A stretch of DNA of 64,000 nucleotides from [Bacillus] enclensis (GTDB taxonomy: Bacteria; Bacillota; Bacilli; Bacillales; Bacillaceae_B). This document shows, one piece after another, positions 41,719 through 51,727 of the stretch. The stretch lies in contig NZ_KQ758483.1 in assembly GCF_001456935.1 (NCBI RefSeq), forward strand, positions 124,001 to 188,000, read 5' to 3'. The notes beneath the pieces were generated by a model. The model had not been told where the DNA came from, searched no databases, and worked only from the letters and a program-made list of their open reading frames with translations. The translations under genes were made by a program, and so were the position numbers. Each line of letters begins with the position of its first letter. The stretch's first letter is position 1.

Positions 41719-42890
41719 TTTGCCCCTCCGCTATCTTCTTTAAATCGGCCGCCGCCCCTGATAGTCAGAAGGCTCCCCAGGAGAATATTCACTGTGTAAC
41801 ACAAGACCAGCAATGCCAATGACTGTAAATACCCCAATTTCATCGCCGCGAGAGGAGCAAGACTGGTCCCGCCCAGTAAGATGAACGAGTATAGGCTCAG
41901 TGCCTGGCTCCTTTCACCCTTGCTGATATCCCCGATCAGGGTGATGACTGTCGGGATCAATAGGGAGATCGAAGAGACAAATAGAATGGAAGAAGTCATC
42001 AAAAAAAGCGGATGGACCGTATAGTAGTAGAAATATGATATGACAAAAGACAGAATGGCAATTGCAAATCCAATAAATAATGTTTTATAGGCTCCAAGCT
42101 TTTCGAGCAGCCTTCCTGTATAGAGAGAGAGTACAACACCGATCAGACCTGTAAGTCGTGTTTGTAAAAGGAGGTCGTCTTTTCCAGAAAGGAACCTTGT
42201 CAAACTGTCATAATACACGACAAAAGAAGAGAGAAGAGTAAATACAATACCATAAAGCATAAGAAGCTTCCTGTTTTGCAGGAGCCTGAAAAGGATAATT
42301 GCCGGCTGCCTGTCGTAATTGTATGCAGAAACAGGAGTCCCCGGCAATATTTTCTTCCCCATGAGGAAAAGGAAGAGATACATAATGGAAAAGAATATGA
42401 ATACAGCCGTCCAATGGCTGATGCCCGTGATCCACTCGCTTACTAACTGACCAAGGATGCCCGCGAAAAGAAACCCCGAATTGATCAAGGCGAGGAGAAG
42501 TGTCCTCCTTTTTCCTTCAAAAAGGTCGTACGTATAAGAGAAAGCCACCGGTGCAAAGCTTCCCAGACAAAACCCCTGCAGCCCCCGAGTAAAGGATAAA
42601 CTCCAGGAATCGAAGGAAAACATGACCAGTGCAGTTGAGAGGGCTGAAACAAGCATGCCTAGCACTAATATTTCCTTCTTCCCGAACCGGTCAGCTATAT
42701 TGGCGAATGTCAATAAACCGCAAGCGTAAAAAAAAGTAAACGAACTGCCGGCAACAACGACTGATTCTGAAGGGATTCCTAATGAGGAGGCTATCTCACC
42801 GTAAATAGGGATGAATGTATAGATATTGCATGCAACCATGATGCCCATGCTGACAAGTAAAATAGAAATCAATTTAAAAGAGATCTGCAT
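41715..42890 (-). CDS. Major facilitator superfamily transporter
   Basis: 391-residue MFS transporter with 12 predicted helices and the loop 2-3 motif 'NIADRFGKKEILVLG'. It resembles sugar/drug antiporters of the YfiS/YcaD kind; the substrate is unknown. ATG at 42890 with AGGTGA upstream is preferred over the GTG at 42902. Convergent with the GNAT gene, divergent from addB. Confidence 0.85.
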   Translation of the reverse strand: MQISFKLISILLVSMGIMVACNIYTFIPIYGEIASSLGIPSESVVVAGSSFTFFYACGLLTFANIADRFGKKEILVLGMLVSALSTALVMFSFDSWSLSFTRGLQGFCLGSFAPVAFSYTYDLFEGKRRTLLLALINSGFLFAGILGQLVSEWITGISHWTAVFIFFSIMYLFLFLMGKKILPGTPVSAYNYDRQPAIILFRLLQNRKLLMLYGIVFTLLSSFVVYYDSLTRFLSGKDDLLLQTRLTGLIGVVLSLYTGRLLEKLGAYKTLFIGFAIAILSFVISYFYYYTVHPLFLMTSSILFVSSISLLIPTVITLIGDISKGERSQALSLYSFILLGGTSLAPLAAMKLGYLQSLALLVLCYTVNILLGSLLTIRGGGRFKEDSGGAK

Positions 42891-43060
42891 AATCACGCTC
42901 ACCTGCCTTCTTTACTCTATGCGGAAGCTCCCAAATATTTTCATGATAGAATGAAGCAGGATGGATTTGCTCAGAGAGAGAATGGTTTATAATGGACCTA
43001 TACAAAAATTCAAGCAACCTGTTGGTTATCATAGAAATACATAATTAAAGGAGTGAGAGC

Positions 43061-46000
43061 ATGACTGTCAGATTTATACTGGGACGGGCAGGTACCGGCA
43101 AGAGCCACGGAATGCTGTCAGAGATAAAAGAAAAGCTGCGCGGGCAGCCGAACGGAAAGCCGATCATTTATCTGGTGCCCGACCAGATGTCGTTTATATC
43201 AGAATATGAATTGGTCAACACTCCCGGATTGAACGGGATGATACGTGCGCAGGTCTTCAGTTTTACGAGGCTGGCATGGAAAATCCTCCAGGAAACAGGG
43301 GGGATGAGCCGTTATCATCTCTCGAGCGTCGGTTTGAATATGCTGATCAGGAAAATTATCGAAGAGAAGAAGGATGATCTCCGCATCTTTTCGAAGGCGT
43401 CTGAGAAAACGGGTTTCATTGATCATGTTGAGACGATGCTGACAGAATTCAAGCGGTATTGCGTGAAGCCCCAGGAGCTTGAGGCTTTCAACCGGGAAGA
43501 AGGCCAATCCAAGGTTTTAAGGGATAAACTTCATGACCTTGAACTGATCTATGAGAATTTCGAAGAGAAGCTCATGGGTAAATATATAGATTCAGAGGAT
43601 TATTTCCAGCTCCTTGCGGATAATGTGAAGAACTCTGAGCTTCTTAAAGATGCAGAAATCTATATTGACGGCTTTCACAGCTTTACGCCGCAGGAATATC
43701 TCATCATTGAACAGCTGATCACACACAGCAGGGAGGTCACAATCGCCCTGACTGCTGATTCAAGTCAGCAGTTCGGACCGATGAATGAGCTGAGCCTGTT
43801 CAGGATGACGAACGAGACGTATGATACCCTTCAGGAAATCTGCAAAAGAACCCGCCAGCCGGTCGAAGAGCAGGAGTATATAAAGCCTATACGCTTCAGG
43901 AGCGGCTCTATGCTGCACATCGAAAGACATTTTGAGGAACGCCCTGCTGTTGTTTATACCGGCGGGGATGCACGTGATTCCATTCAGTTCCTCGAGGCGG
44001 CCAACCGCCGTGCGGAAATCGAGGGGATTGCGAGGGAAATCAGGAAGCTTGCACGGACTGAAGGTTACAGGTACAAGGATATAGCGGTACTCGTCAGGAA
44101 CAGTGCGGATTACCGCGATAAGATTGAAACGATATTCCAAGATTTCGAGATTCCTTTTTTCCTTGATCAGAAAAGGACAATGCTAAATCATCCATTGATT
44201 GAACTGATCCGGTCGACACTCGAGATCATGAATTCCAACTGGAGATATGAACCAGTATTCAGGGCTGTTAAAACGGATTTGTTATTTCCCTATCAGAAGG
44301 ACCCATCCGAACTGCGCGAGCAGATGGACCGTCTCGAGAATTATGTTCTTGCCTACGGGATACAGGGGGAACGATGGACGGGTAAAGAACGTTGGAAATA
44401 CCGCCGCTTCAGGGGCCTGGAGCACGTCGATGCCCCTCAGACAGACAGGGAGAGGGAGCTTGAGCATGAAATCAATGAGCTCAGACTGTTCATCTCGGCA
44501 CCGATTGTCCGGCTGGGCAAAAGGCTGAAGAAGCAGCGGACCGGAAGGGGATTCTGCGAGACGCTTTATCTTTATCTTGAAGAACTTGATATTCCTGCAA
44601 AGCTTGAACGCTTGAGGATACAGGCTGAAGAACGCGGGGATCTCGTTGCTGCCAGGGAACATGATCAGGCATGGAGTGCGGTCATTGAATTGCTTGACCA
44701 GTATGTGGAGATGCTCGGGGATGAGGAAACGACTGTTAAGAAATTCGCCTCCATTCTGGACGCGGGTATGGAATCGATGAAGTTCTCGCTTGTGCCGCCG
44801 GCGATCGATCAGGTCATCATAGCCGATCTGGAAAAGTCCAGGCTTGCTGATATCAGGGCTGCGTTCATGATCGGCATCAATGACGGGGTCCTTCCAGCAA
44901 AGATGGGCGAGGAAGGCGTTTTATCGGACGAAGACAGGGAGGCAATGCTCCAAAGGGGATTCAAGATTGCACCGACGAATCGGACAAAGCTGCTGGATGA
45001 AGAATTCGTCGCGTATAAAGCATTCACAACCCCGAGTGAAAGGCTGTATATCAGCTATCCGATAGCAAATGAAGAAGGAAAGGCACTCCTTCCTTCATCG
45101 CATATTAAAAGACTGAAAGAGATGTACCCGGAAGCGGCTGAGAAAATGCTGGTCAATGAGCCTTCAGAACTCCCGGAAGAAGAGCAGCTGCATTATGTAT
45201 GCCACCCGAATGTCACGATATCGCACCTGACTTCCCAGCTTCAGCTGAAAAAAAGGGAGTATCCGATATATGATTTCTGGTGGGATGTGTATAACTTTTA
45301 TGCCGGCTCTGCAGAGTGGAAGTGGCAGGCACAGCATATCCTGACCAGCTTGTTCTATGAAAATAAAGCGGAGAGACTGACTGAAGAAACGAGCAGGGAC
45401 CTTTACGGCGAGCAGATCCTTGCGAGTGTATCCAGGATGGAGCTCTTCAACAGCTGTCCTTTCTCCCACTTCGCCAGTCACGGACTGAAGCTCAGGGAAA
45501 GGGAATTCTTCAAGCTTGAGGCGCCTGATATCGGCGAGATGTTCCATTCCGCCCTAAAATGGATATCGGATGAAGTGGAGAAACACGGGCTTACTTGGGC
45601 AGGACTCACGAAAGCCCAATGCCTGCAGCTGGCCAGGGACGCAGTGAGGATGCTGGCTCCCAAGCTGCAGCATCAAATCCTGCTAAGTTCAAACCGCCTT
45701 CATTATATTGCAAAGAAGCTTGAACACATCATCGGCCGTGCAAGCCTCATCCTGAGTGAGCATGCGAAGGCGAGCGGATTCGTTCCAGTCGGGGTGGAAC
45801 TTGGATTTGGACCGAATGCAGAACTGCCGCCGTTTCAATTCCAATTGAAAAATGGCACGAAGATGGAATTGCAGGGACGGATTGACCGGGTGGACAAGGC
45901 TGAAGATGAAAGCGGGGTGTATCTCCGCATCGTGGACTATAAATCGAGTGCAAGGGACCTTGATGTAACCGAGGTGTATTATGGACTTGCCCTTCAGATG

Positions 46001-46552
46001 CTGACGTATCTCGATATCGTATTATCACATTCGAAGCAATTCGTCGGTAAGGAAGCTAAGCCTGCAGGAGTATTATATTTCCATGTCCATAATCCGATGA
46101 TCAACAGTAAAAAGATATTGACTCTGGATCAGATAGAGAATGAAATCTTCAAGAGCTTCAAGATGAAAGGGCTCGTACTCGGGGACTCCGACATCATCCG
46201 TTTGATGGACAGGACCCTTGAATCAGGTAATTCCGATATCATTTCAGCAGGAATTAAAAAAGACGGGACTCTTTCATCAAGGTCCAAGGCGGCTTCGAAC
46301 GAAGATTTCCATTATATGCGCAAGCATGTACGTAAAGTGTATGAAGATGCAGGCAATCAGATCGTCACCGGCGCGGTGGATATAACACCTTATAAACTTA
46401 AGGACAGGACACCGTGCCAATTTTGTTCATACCGTCCTGTCTGTCAATTCGATCAGGCCCTCGAGGAGAATGAATACAGGGTTCTCCGGGCGGCTAAAGC
46501 AGATGATCTGCTTGCAAAATTAAGAGAGGAGGGAAAGGATGAAAATGAGTAA
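43061..46552 (+). CDS. addB: ATP-dependent nuclease subunit AddB
   Basis: 1163-residue AddB, the subunit that recognises Chi and cuts the 5' strand in the AddAB helicase-nuclease of double-strand-break repair. Walker A GRAGTGKS (8-15), a degenerate helicase core, a C-terminal RecB-type nuclease domain ('RIVDYKSSARD') and the iron-sulfur cluster cysteines: one in 'FNSCPFSHF', three in 'TPCQFCSYRPVC'. AAAGGAGTGAG precedes the ATG; a possible promoter is TTTGCT-16-TATAAT (42966-42993). It overlaps addA by 14 bp. Confidence 0.97.
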   Translation: MTVRFILGRAGTGKSHGMLSEIKEKLRGQPNGKPIIYLVPDQMSFISEYELVNTPGLNGMIRAQVFSFTRLAWKILQETGGMSRYHLSSVGLNMLIRKIIEEKKDDLRIFSKASEKTGFIDHVETMLTEFKRYCVKPQELEAFNREEGQSKVLRDKLHDLELIYENFEEKLMGKYIDSEDYFQLLADNVKNSELLKDAEIYIDGFHSFTPQEYLIIEQLITHSREVTIALTADSSQQFGPMNELSLFRMTNETYDTLQEICKRTRQPVEEQEYIKPIRFRSGSMLHIERHFEERPAVVYTGGDARDSIQFLEAANRRAEIEGIAREIRKLARTEGYRYKDIAVLVRNSADYRDKIETIFQDFEIPFFLDQKRTMLNHPLIELIRSTLEIMNSNWRYEPVFRAVKTDLLFPYQKDPSELREQMDRLENYVLAYGIQGERWTGKERWKYRRFRGLEHVDAPQTDRERELEHEINELRLFISAPIVRLGKRLKKQRTGRGFCETLYLYLEELDIPAKLERLRIQAEERGDLVAAREHDQAWSAVIELLDQYVEMLGDEETTVKKFASILDAGMESMKFSLVPPAIDQVIIADLEKSRLADIRAAFMIGINDGVLPAKMGEEGVLSDEDREAMLQRGFKIAPTNRTKLLDEEFVAYKAFTTPSERLYISYPIANEEGKALLPSSHIKRLKEMYPEAAEKMLVNEPSELPEEEQLHYVCHPNVTISHLTSQLQLKKREYPIYDFWWDVYNFYAGSAEWKWQAQHILTSLFYENKAERLTEETSRDLYGEQILASVSRMELFNSCPFSHFASHGLKLREREFFKLEAPDIGEMFHSALKWISDEVEKHGLTWAGLTKAQCLQLARDAVRMLAPKLQHQILLSSNRLHYIAKKLEHIIGRASLILSEHAKASGFVPVGVELGFGPNAELPPFQFQLKNGTKMELQGRIDRVDKAEDESGVYLRIVDYKSSARDLDVTEVYYGLALQMLTYLDIVLSHSKQFVGKEAKPAGVLYFHVHNPMINSKKILTLDQIENEIFKSFKMKGLVLGDSDIIRLMDRTLESGNSDIISAGIKKDGTLSSRSKAASNEDFHYMRKHVRKVYEDAGNQIVTGAVDITPYKLKDRTPCQFCSYRPVCQFDQALEENEYRVLRAAKADDLLAKLREEGKDENE

Positions 46553-49500
46553 TAGCAACATTCCGGTAAAACCCGAGGATGTCACCTGGACGGACGATCA
46601 GTGGAAAGCAATCTGGGCCAAGGGGCAGGATATACTCGTTGCTGCAGCTGCCGGTTCCGGTAAAACGGCGGTTCTTGTGGAACGAATCATACAACGCATC
46701 CTTTCTGAAGAAGACAGGCTGGATGTCGATGAGCTACTAGTCGTAACGTTTACAAACGCATCCGCTGCTGAAATGAGGCACCGTATCGGCCAGGCGATCG
46801 AAAAGGCAATCGATGAAGATCCCCACTCCACACATCTCAGAAAGCAGCTCAGCCTGTTGAATCGTGCTTCGATTTCGACATTGCACTCTTTTTGTCTTGA
46901 AGTGATCCAGAAATATTATTATCTGATCGATGTCGATCCCGGGTTCAGGATCGCAGATGAAACAGAGGGTGATCTGCTCCGTGACGAAGTGGTTGATGAA
47001 TTATTTGAAGATGAGTATGGAAAAGAAGACAATACGGCATTTTTCAGGCTTGTGGATACCTATACTAATGACCGCAGTGATGGTGCCCTTCAGGAGATGA
47101 TAGGAAAACTGTACGACTTTTCACGATCCCACCCGAATCCTGAAAGATGGCTGAGGGATCTGACGGAGATGTATGACATCAGTGAGGAAGCAGACATCGA
47201 TTCACTATCTATCGCAGATCCGCTGAAAGTCGATATCGGTTTACAGCTTCAAGGTGCGCGCACTCTATTTCAACGGGCGCTTGATTTAACGAAAGTCCCG
47301 GGAGGTCCGTCACCAAGGGCCGTGAATTTCGAAGATGACCTCGAGGTAGTGAATGGTCTTATACTGGCAGCTGAGGATTCATGGAATGCCCTCTATGAGA
47401 AAATGCAGACCCTTCATTTTACGAAACTTAAGCCGTGCAGAGGTGATGAATTCGATAAAGATCTTGCAGATGATGCGAAAAAACTCCGTGATCAGGGGAA
47501 GAAAATGCTTGAGAAACTGCAGGAAGAATTTTTCATGAGAAACCCGCAGTCTTTTTTGGCGGACATGAGGAAAATGAAAGACTCCATCCAGACTCTCTCC
47601 GAACTCGTCATTGAGTTCGGGCGCCGCTTCAAGGCTGTAAAAGAAGAGCGTGGCCTTGTTGACTTTGCAGACCTGGAGCATTTCTGCCTGGATATCCTGA
47701 GGGATCCGGCTGAAAGCGGGAAGATTCAGCCGTCGGAAGCAGCACTGCAATACAAACAAAAATTCAAAGAGGTCCTCGTGGATGAGTATCAGGATACCAA
47801 TATGGTTCAGGAATCCATTCTCCTTCTAATAACAGGTGAAGAAGAACATTCGGGAAACAGATTTATGGTTGGGGATGTCAAGCAGTCGATCTACCGTTTC
47901 CGTCTGGCAGAACCGAATTTGTTCCTGACCAAGTATAACCGCTTCCTTCCTGAGACGGGTGAAGCAGGATTGAGGATTGATTTGTCGCAAAACTTCAGGA
48001 GCCGTAAAGAGGTTCTTGATGGCACAAACTTTTTATTCAAACAGATCATGGGCATTTCAGTGGGTGAAATGGAGTATAACAAAGAAGCGGAACTCGTGAA
48101 GGGGGCACCTTATCCGGAAGATAGGGGATATCCTGTCGAGGTGGCCCTGATCGATCAGGAAACCCCTGAAAAAACCCCTTCCCAGGCTGAAGATGAGTCT
48201 TTATCTGTTTTTGATGAAGAAGATATTGAAAAATCTGTTCTTGAAGCAAGATATATGGCCGGGAAAGTGAAAGAGATGATTGAAGGAAGAAGCCCTGTAT
48301 TTGATCCGAAAACAAAAACAGAGCGTCCGATACAATACAAGGACATCGTGATCCTGCTTCGGTCTATGCCGTGGGCAGCTGAGATCATGGAAGAATTCAA
48401 ACGCCAGGGCATCCCGATTTATGCGAATCTTTCCACGGGATATTTCGACGCAACGGAAATTTCCATTATGCTCTCGCTCCTTAAAGTGATCGATAATCCA
48501 TACCAGGACATCCCGCTTGCATCGGTCCTCCGTTCCCCGATCGCAGGCCTGGATGAAGAGGGGCTCGCAAGCATCCGTATTCACTCAAAGGCGGGCAGCT
48601 ATTATGAAGCGTTAAAGAAATTTTCCGAAGAGAAGCCTTCACGGTCCAGAGAGGAAGAGACTTTTGAGAAAGTGAAGCTCTTCCTTTATCAGCTGGACGG
48701 CTGGAGAACAAGGGCGAGACAGGGATCGGTGACAGAGCTGATTTGGCAGCTGTACCGCGATACCAGGTTTTACGACTATGTCGGCGGCATGGCGGGAGGT
48801 AAGCAGCGTCAAGCCAATCTCCGCGCGCTGTATGACAGGGCACGCCAGTATGAATCGACAAGCTTCCGCGGGTTATTCCGTTTCCTGAGGTTCATTGACC
48901 GCATGAGGGAACGGGGAGATGACCTCGGGGTGGCAAGGGCGCTGAGCGAGCAGGAAGATGTGGTCCGATTGATGACCATCCACTCCAGTAAAGGGCTGGA
49001 ATTTCCGGTCGTTTTTGTGGCTGGTACGTCCAAGCAATTCAACTTGATGGATTTGAATGCTTCGTATTTGCTGGACAAGGACCTCGGTCTGGCAAGCAAA
49101 TATACAGATCCTGATAAGAGGATTAGCTATCCTTCCCTTCCGCAGCTTGCTTTCAAGCGAAAGAAAAGGATGGAAGCCATTTCTGAAGAAATGAGGGTAT
49201 TGTATGTGGCACTCACACGGGCCAAAGAGAAGCTGTTCCTGATCGGTACGGTAAAGAGCTTCGAGAAATCCGTGAAGAAATGGAAAAGTACCATGAAAGA
49301 GAGCGGATGGCTGCTTCCTGATTATGACCGGGCCGGTGCTTCATCTTATCTTGATTGGATAGGCCCTGCTCTTGTCCGTCATTCTCACTGCATCGAAATC
49401 CATGAAGGGGAACTGGGAGGGACCGGGCAAAACGAAGACATACAACTTCACCCTTCCTGCTGGAATGTGACAAAGATTCACAAATCCGACTTGAACCCTG

Positions 49501-50315
49501 AACAGGATGCCCCTGAGGAAATTGAAGATGACTGGAGAAAAGCAGTCAGGGACGGCAAAAAGGTTGCATCAGAATCTCTTCATAAGGAAGAGGTGTTTGA
49601 ACGCCTTCTATGGAAATATCCCAATATGCGCGCAGCCAGCCTGCGTTCAAAACAGTCGGTGTCGGAATTGAAACGAATGTATGAAATAAGGGATGAATCC
49701 GCAAGTGTCGAGCTGCTCAGACGCCAGCAGAAGCCTGTTTATAACCGCCCTGCTTTCATGCAGGCAAAGGAGCTGTCACCTGCAGAGAAAGGGACGGCCA
49801 TGCATACGGTCATGCAGCATATTTCATTTGAAGATGGCAAGCCGGATGAAGAGGCAGTCTCATCCCTATTGGAGGAGCTCGTTCAAAAAGAGATCATGAC
49901 CGAGGAACAGCGAAAGTCCATTTCCGTCAGGAACATCCTTCGGTTCTTTGACAATGAACTGGGTGAGAGAATGGTGAAAGCAGATGAGATCCAAAGGGAG
50001 ATCCCATTCAGTATGAGTGTTCCGCTGAAAGAAATTTCTGATACGGGTGAAGAGGCTGTGGAGGAAACCATCCTTGTGCAGGGTGTGATAGACTGTGTTT
50101 TCAGGGATGAAAACGGCCTTGTTCTCTTGGATTATAAAACAGACGGCATACATGACAGGTATAAAAACGGATTTGAAGAAGCGAAAGAAATACTTGAAAA
50201 CCGCTACAAAGTGCAAATTGAGCTCTATACAAGAGCACTTGAATCAATATGGAAAGAATCAGTATCCGAAAAATACCTCTACTTCTTTGACGGAGGTCAT
50301 TTACTGGAGTTGTAG
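46539..50315 (+). CDS. addA: ATP-dependent helicase/nuclease subunit AddA
   Basis: 1258-residue UvrD-like helicase with C-terminal nuclease. Q-motif region 'TWTDDQWKAIWAKG', Walker A AAAGSGKTAV (about 33-42), 'VDEYQDTN' Walker B, 'VKQSIYRFR', 'TIHSSKGLEFPVVF' and 'RVLYVALTRAKEKLF' helicase motifs, and the nuclease motif 'LVLLDYKTDG' near the end. It unwinds 3' to 5' and cuts the 3' strand until Chi. ATG at 46539 follows AGGAGGG. In B. subtilis sbcD and sbcC come next; here they are missing from this place. Confidence 0.97.
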   Translation: MKMSNSNIPVKPEDVTWTDDQWKAIWAKGQDILVAAAAGSGKTAVLVERIIQRILSEEDRLDVDELLVVTFTNASAAEMRHRIGQAIEKAIDEDPHSTHLRKQLSLLNRASISTLHSFCLEVIQKYYYLIDVDPGFRIADETEGDLLRDEVVDELFEDEYGKEDNTAFFRLVDTYTNDRSDGALQEMIGKLYDFSRSHPNPERWLRDLTEMYDISEEADIDSLSIADPLKVDIGLQLQGARTLFQRALDLTKVPGGPSPRAVNFEDDLEVVNGLILAAEDSWNALYEKMQTLHFTKLKPCRGDEFDKDLADDAKKLRDQGKKMLEKLQEEFFMRNPQSFLADMRKMKDSIQTLSELVIEFGRRFKAVKEERGLVDFADLEHFCLDILRDPAESGKIQPSEAALQYKQKFKEVLVDEYQDTNMVQESILLLITGEEEHSGNRFMVGDVKQSIYRFRLAEPNLFLTKYNRFLPETGEAGLRIDLSQNFRSRKEVLDGTNFLFKQIMGISVGEMEYNKEAELVKGAPYPEDRGYPVEVALIDQETPEKTPSQAEDESLSVFDEEDIEKSVLEARYMAGKVKEMIEGRSPVFDPKTKTERPIQYKDIVILLRSMPWAAEIMEEFKRQGIPIYANLSTGYFDATEISIMLSLLKVIDNPYQDIPLASVLRSPIAGLDEEGLASIRIHSKAGSYYEALKKFSEEKPSRSREEETFEKVKLFLYQLDGWRTRARQGSVTELIWQLYRDTRFYDYVGGMAGGKQRQANLRALYDRARQYESTSFRGLFRFLRFIDRMRERGDDLGVARALSEQEDVVRLMTIHSSKGLEFPVVFVAGTSKQFNLMDLNASYLLDKDLGLASKYTDPDKRISYPSLPQLAFKRKKRMEAISEEMRVLYVALTRAKEKLFLIGTVKSFEKSVKKWKSTMKESGWLLPDYDRAGASSYLDWIGPALVRHSHCIEIHEGELGGTGQNEDIQLHPSCWNVTKIHKSDLNPEQDAPEEIEDDWRKAVRDGKKVASESLHKEEVFERLLWKYPNMRAASLRSKQSVSELKRMYEIRDESASVELLRRQQKPVYNRPAFMQAKELSPAEKGTAMHTVMQHISFEDGKPDEEAVSSLLEELVQKEIMTEEQRKSISVRNILRFFDNELGERMVKADEIQREIPFSMSVPLKEISDTGEEAVEETILVQGVIDCVFRDENGLVLLDYKTDGIHDRYKNGFEEAKEILENRYKVQIELYTRALESIWKESVSEKYLYFFDGGHLLEL

Positions 50316-50320
50316 CAGAA

Positions 50321-50362
50321 AAGCCGCCGCGGGATGGAATCATCCTGTGAGCGGCTTGTTTG
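50321..50362 (+). terminator. Probable terminator of addBA
   Basis: AAGCCGC (50321-50327)/GCGGCTT (50351-50357) with inner GGATG/CATCC pairing; the T tract is weak, so some read-through into yisB is possible. Confidence 0.65.
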
Positions 50363-50415
50363 ATCTTAAATAGGGAACGATAGGAAACAAATACTGGACA
50401 GGGAATTGATATGAT

Positions 50416-50724
50416 ATGAAGAATAAAACGACGGGAACATGTGAACTTTGTGCACGGCAGCAAGTCGCTGTAACCGTGCACCATTTGACCCCGAAAGAAG
50501 TCGGAGGTGCATACATGCCGACTGCGGAAATATGCATTCCATGCCATAAACAAATCCACTCACTCTACACCAATGAAGAACTTGGAGCCAGATTGAATTC
50601 TATCGAAGTATTAAGACAGGATGAGAAAATCGGAAAATTCATCAAATGGATCCGCAAGCAGCCGTCATCAAAATTAGTCAAGACGAAAAAAAGCAATGAT
50701 CGCAGGAATAGGAAGAGGCAGTGA
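50416..50724 (+). CDS. yisB: HNH-type protein YisB
   Basis: 102-residue HNH-endonuclease-like protein: C-x2-C (CELC), then 'VHHLTPKEVGG' with the histidine pair, then CIPCHKQIH, matching the zinc-bound beta-beta-alpha fold. The basic C-terminus (KKSNDRRNRKRQ) may bind nucleic acid. Homologous in place and size to B. subtilis yisB between the addAB-sbcDC cluster and gerPF. The function is untested. No strong ribosome site precedes the ATG (GATATGATATG). Confidence 0.82.
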   Translation: MKNKTTGTCELCARQQVAVTVHHLTPKEVGGAYMPTAEICIPCHKQIHSLYTNEELGARLNSIEVLRQDEKIGKFIKWIRKQPSSKLVKTKKSNDRRNRKRQ

Positions 50725-50756
50725 AAAACTGCGGGAGGTTTAAAGGATAAAACAAA

Positions 50757-50790
50757 AAGCAAAAAGCCTTGGCACAGACTTTTTGCTCCT
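50757..50790. terminator. Bidirectional terminator between yisB and gerPF
   Basis: GCAAAAAG (50759-50766)/CTTTTTGC (50779-50786), 12-nt loop, lying between convergent genes. Confidence 0.75.
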
Positions 50791-51008
50791 TAGTTATTTC
50801 CTGTTATAGGCTGATCTACGACATTGCAATCAAATGTATTCGTGATACTGAAGACATTATAGCTCAATTGGAATGGACCTGTGTTGAAACCGCCTGAACC
50901 GCCAAACGTTTTTGAGGCAGACTTCGGTGAAATGATGGCAGTATCCCCAAATTGAACATTTCCGCCGCCGACGCTCAGAATGGAAACCGGACCAATTATC
51001 GCAGGCAT
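50790..51008 (-). CDS. gerPF: Spore germination protein GerPF
   Basis: 72-residue member of the GerPA/GerPF family, opening MPAIIGPVSILSVGGG and containing 'SPKSASKTFGGSGGFNTG'. GerP proteins are made in the mother cell and let germinants pass the spore coat to the receptors. Last gene of the six-gene operon; AAGGATG-type site (AAGAAGGATG) upstream of the ATG at 51008. It is closely similar to GerPA at the other end of the operon, an ancient duplication. Confidence 0.95.
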   Translation of the reverse strand: MPAIIGPVSILSVGGGNVQFGDTAIISPKSASKTFGGSGGFNTGPFQLSYNVFSITNTFDCNVVDQPITGNN

Positions 51009-51087
51009 AATAAAACATCCTTCTTTAGTAGTCTACACTTTTAATCTATGTGATAAAGTTGAGAGCGTTCATTCATCTTCATTCCCG

Positions 51088-51540
51088 TTAATACTCAATG
51101 AATTCGACCGGTTCTCCTTCTGACGCAGCTTGAGCTTTTTCCTCCTCGATCATCGCTAACTCTTCTTCACTGTATTCCGCCTCACCTTCAAGCTGGCGCA
51201 CGTGTTTTACCCTTGAGTCCATATAGACATTGCATGTGTTTCCGATGTGTACGACCGAAGAAAAAGCGGTTGCCAGTACGTGCATGCAGTTTACTTTAAT
51301 GGGCGATAGATTCAATCTGCTCACAGAGATCCTTGGATTTATCGGCGGAAGTTCAACGAGCTGGTTAAATACCTCTGCATCAAACCGTCCTTCACTGCCG
51401 AGGAAAAACTCTCTTTCACGCTGCACGGCGAATGCTTTTGTCGTTGAAAAAATGGATTGAGAATCGCCCAGCTGATAGACGGAAGAGAAGGAAAGTGTCT
51501 CTCCTCTCAGTTCATTCACCATTGAATATCTTTTGAACAT
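51088..51540 (-). CDS. gerPE: Spore germination protein GerPE
   Basis: 150-residue GerPE. The first 115 residues show the family core ('SVYQLGDSQSIFSTTKAFAV', 'HIGNTCNVYMDSRVKHVRQL'); the last 35 form an acidic tail (YSEEELAMIEEEKAQ) that seems longer than in B. subtilis GerPE. ATG at 51540; start lies 8 bp after the gerPD stop. Confidence 0.92.
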   Translation of the reverse strand: MFKRYSMVNELRGETLSFSSVYQLGDSQSIFSTTKAFAVQREREFFLGSEGRFDAEVFNQLVELPPINPRISVSRLNLSPIKVNCMHVLATAFSSVVHIGNTCNVYMDSRVKHVRQLEGEAEYSEEELAMIEEEKAQAASEGEPVEFIEY

Positions 51541-51547
51541 AGACCCG

Positions 51548-51727
51548 TCAACCTTTCGGAGTGAGTGGAACGAATGGGCCGATTAATAATGACTCTGGGG
51601 GAGTATCGAAAGCTGATGCAAGCTGGATGATATCAGCATCCCCGATCAGTACGAGGGAGGCACTGGCAACCCCTTGAATATCGATGTTCCCGACTGATAA
51701 TTCCCGGTTAATCACTTGTAGGTTCAT
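51548..51727 (-). CDS. gerPD: Spore germination protein GerPD
   Basis: 59-residue GerPD reading MNLQVINRELSVGNIDIQGV at the start and ending 'IGPFVPLTPKG', which fits the family. The ATG at 51727 lies within the last codons of gerPC (20-bp overlap) with GGAAGGG about 10 nt upstream, so translation is coupled. Confidence 0.92.
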   Translation of the reverse strand: MNLQVINRELSVGNIDIQGVASASLVLIGDADIIQLASAFDTPPESLLIGPFVPLTPKG

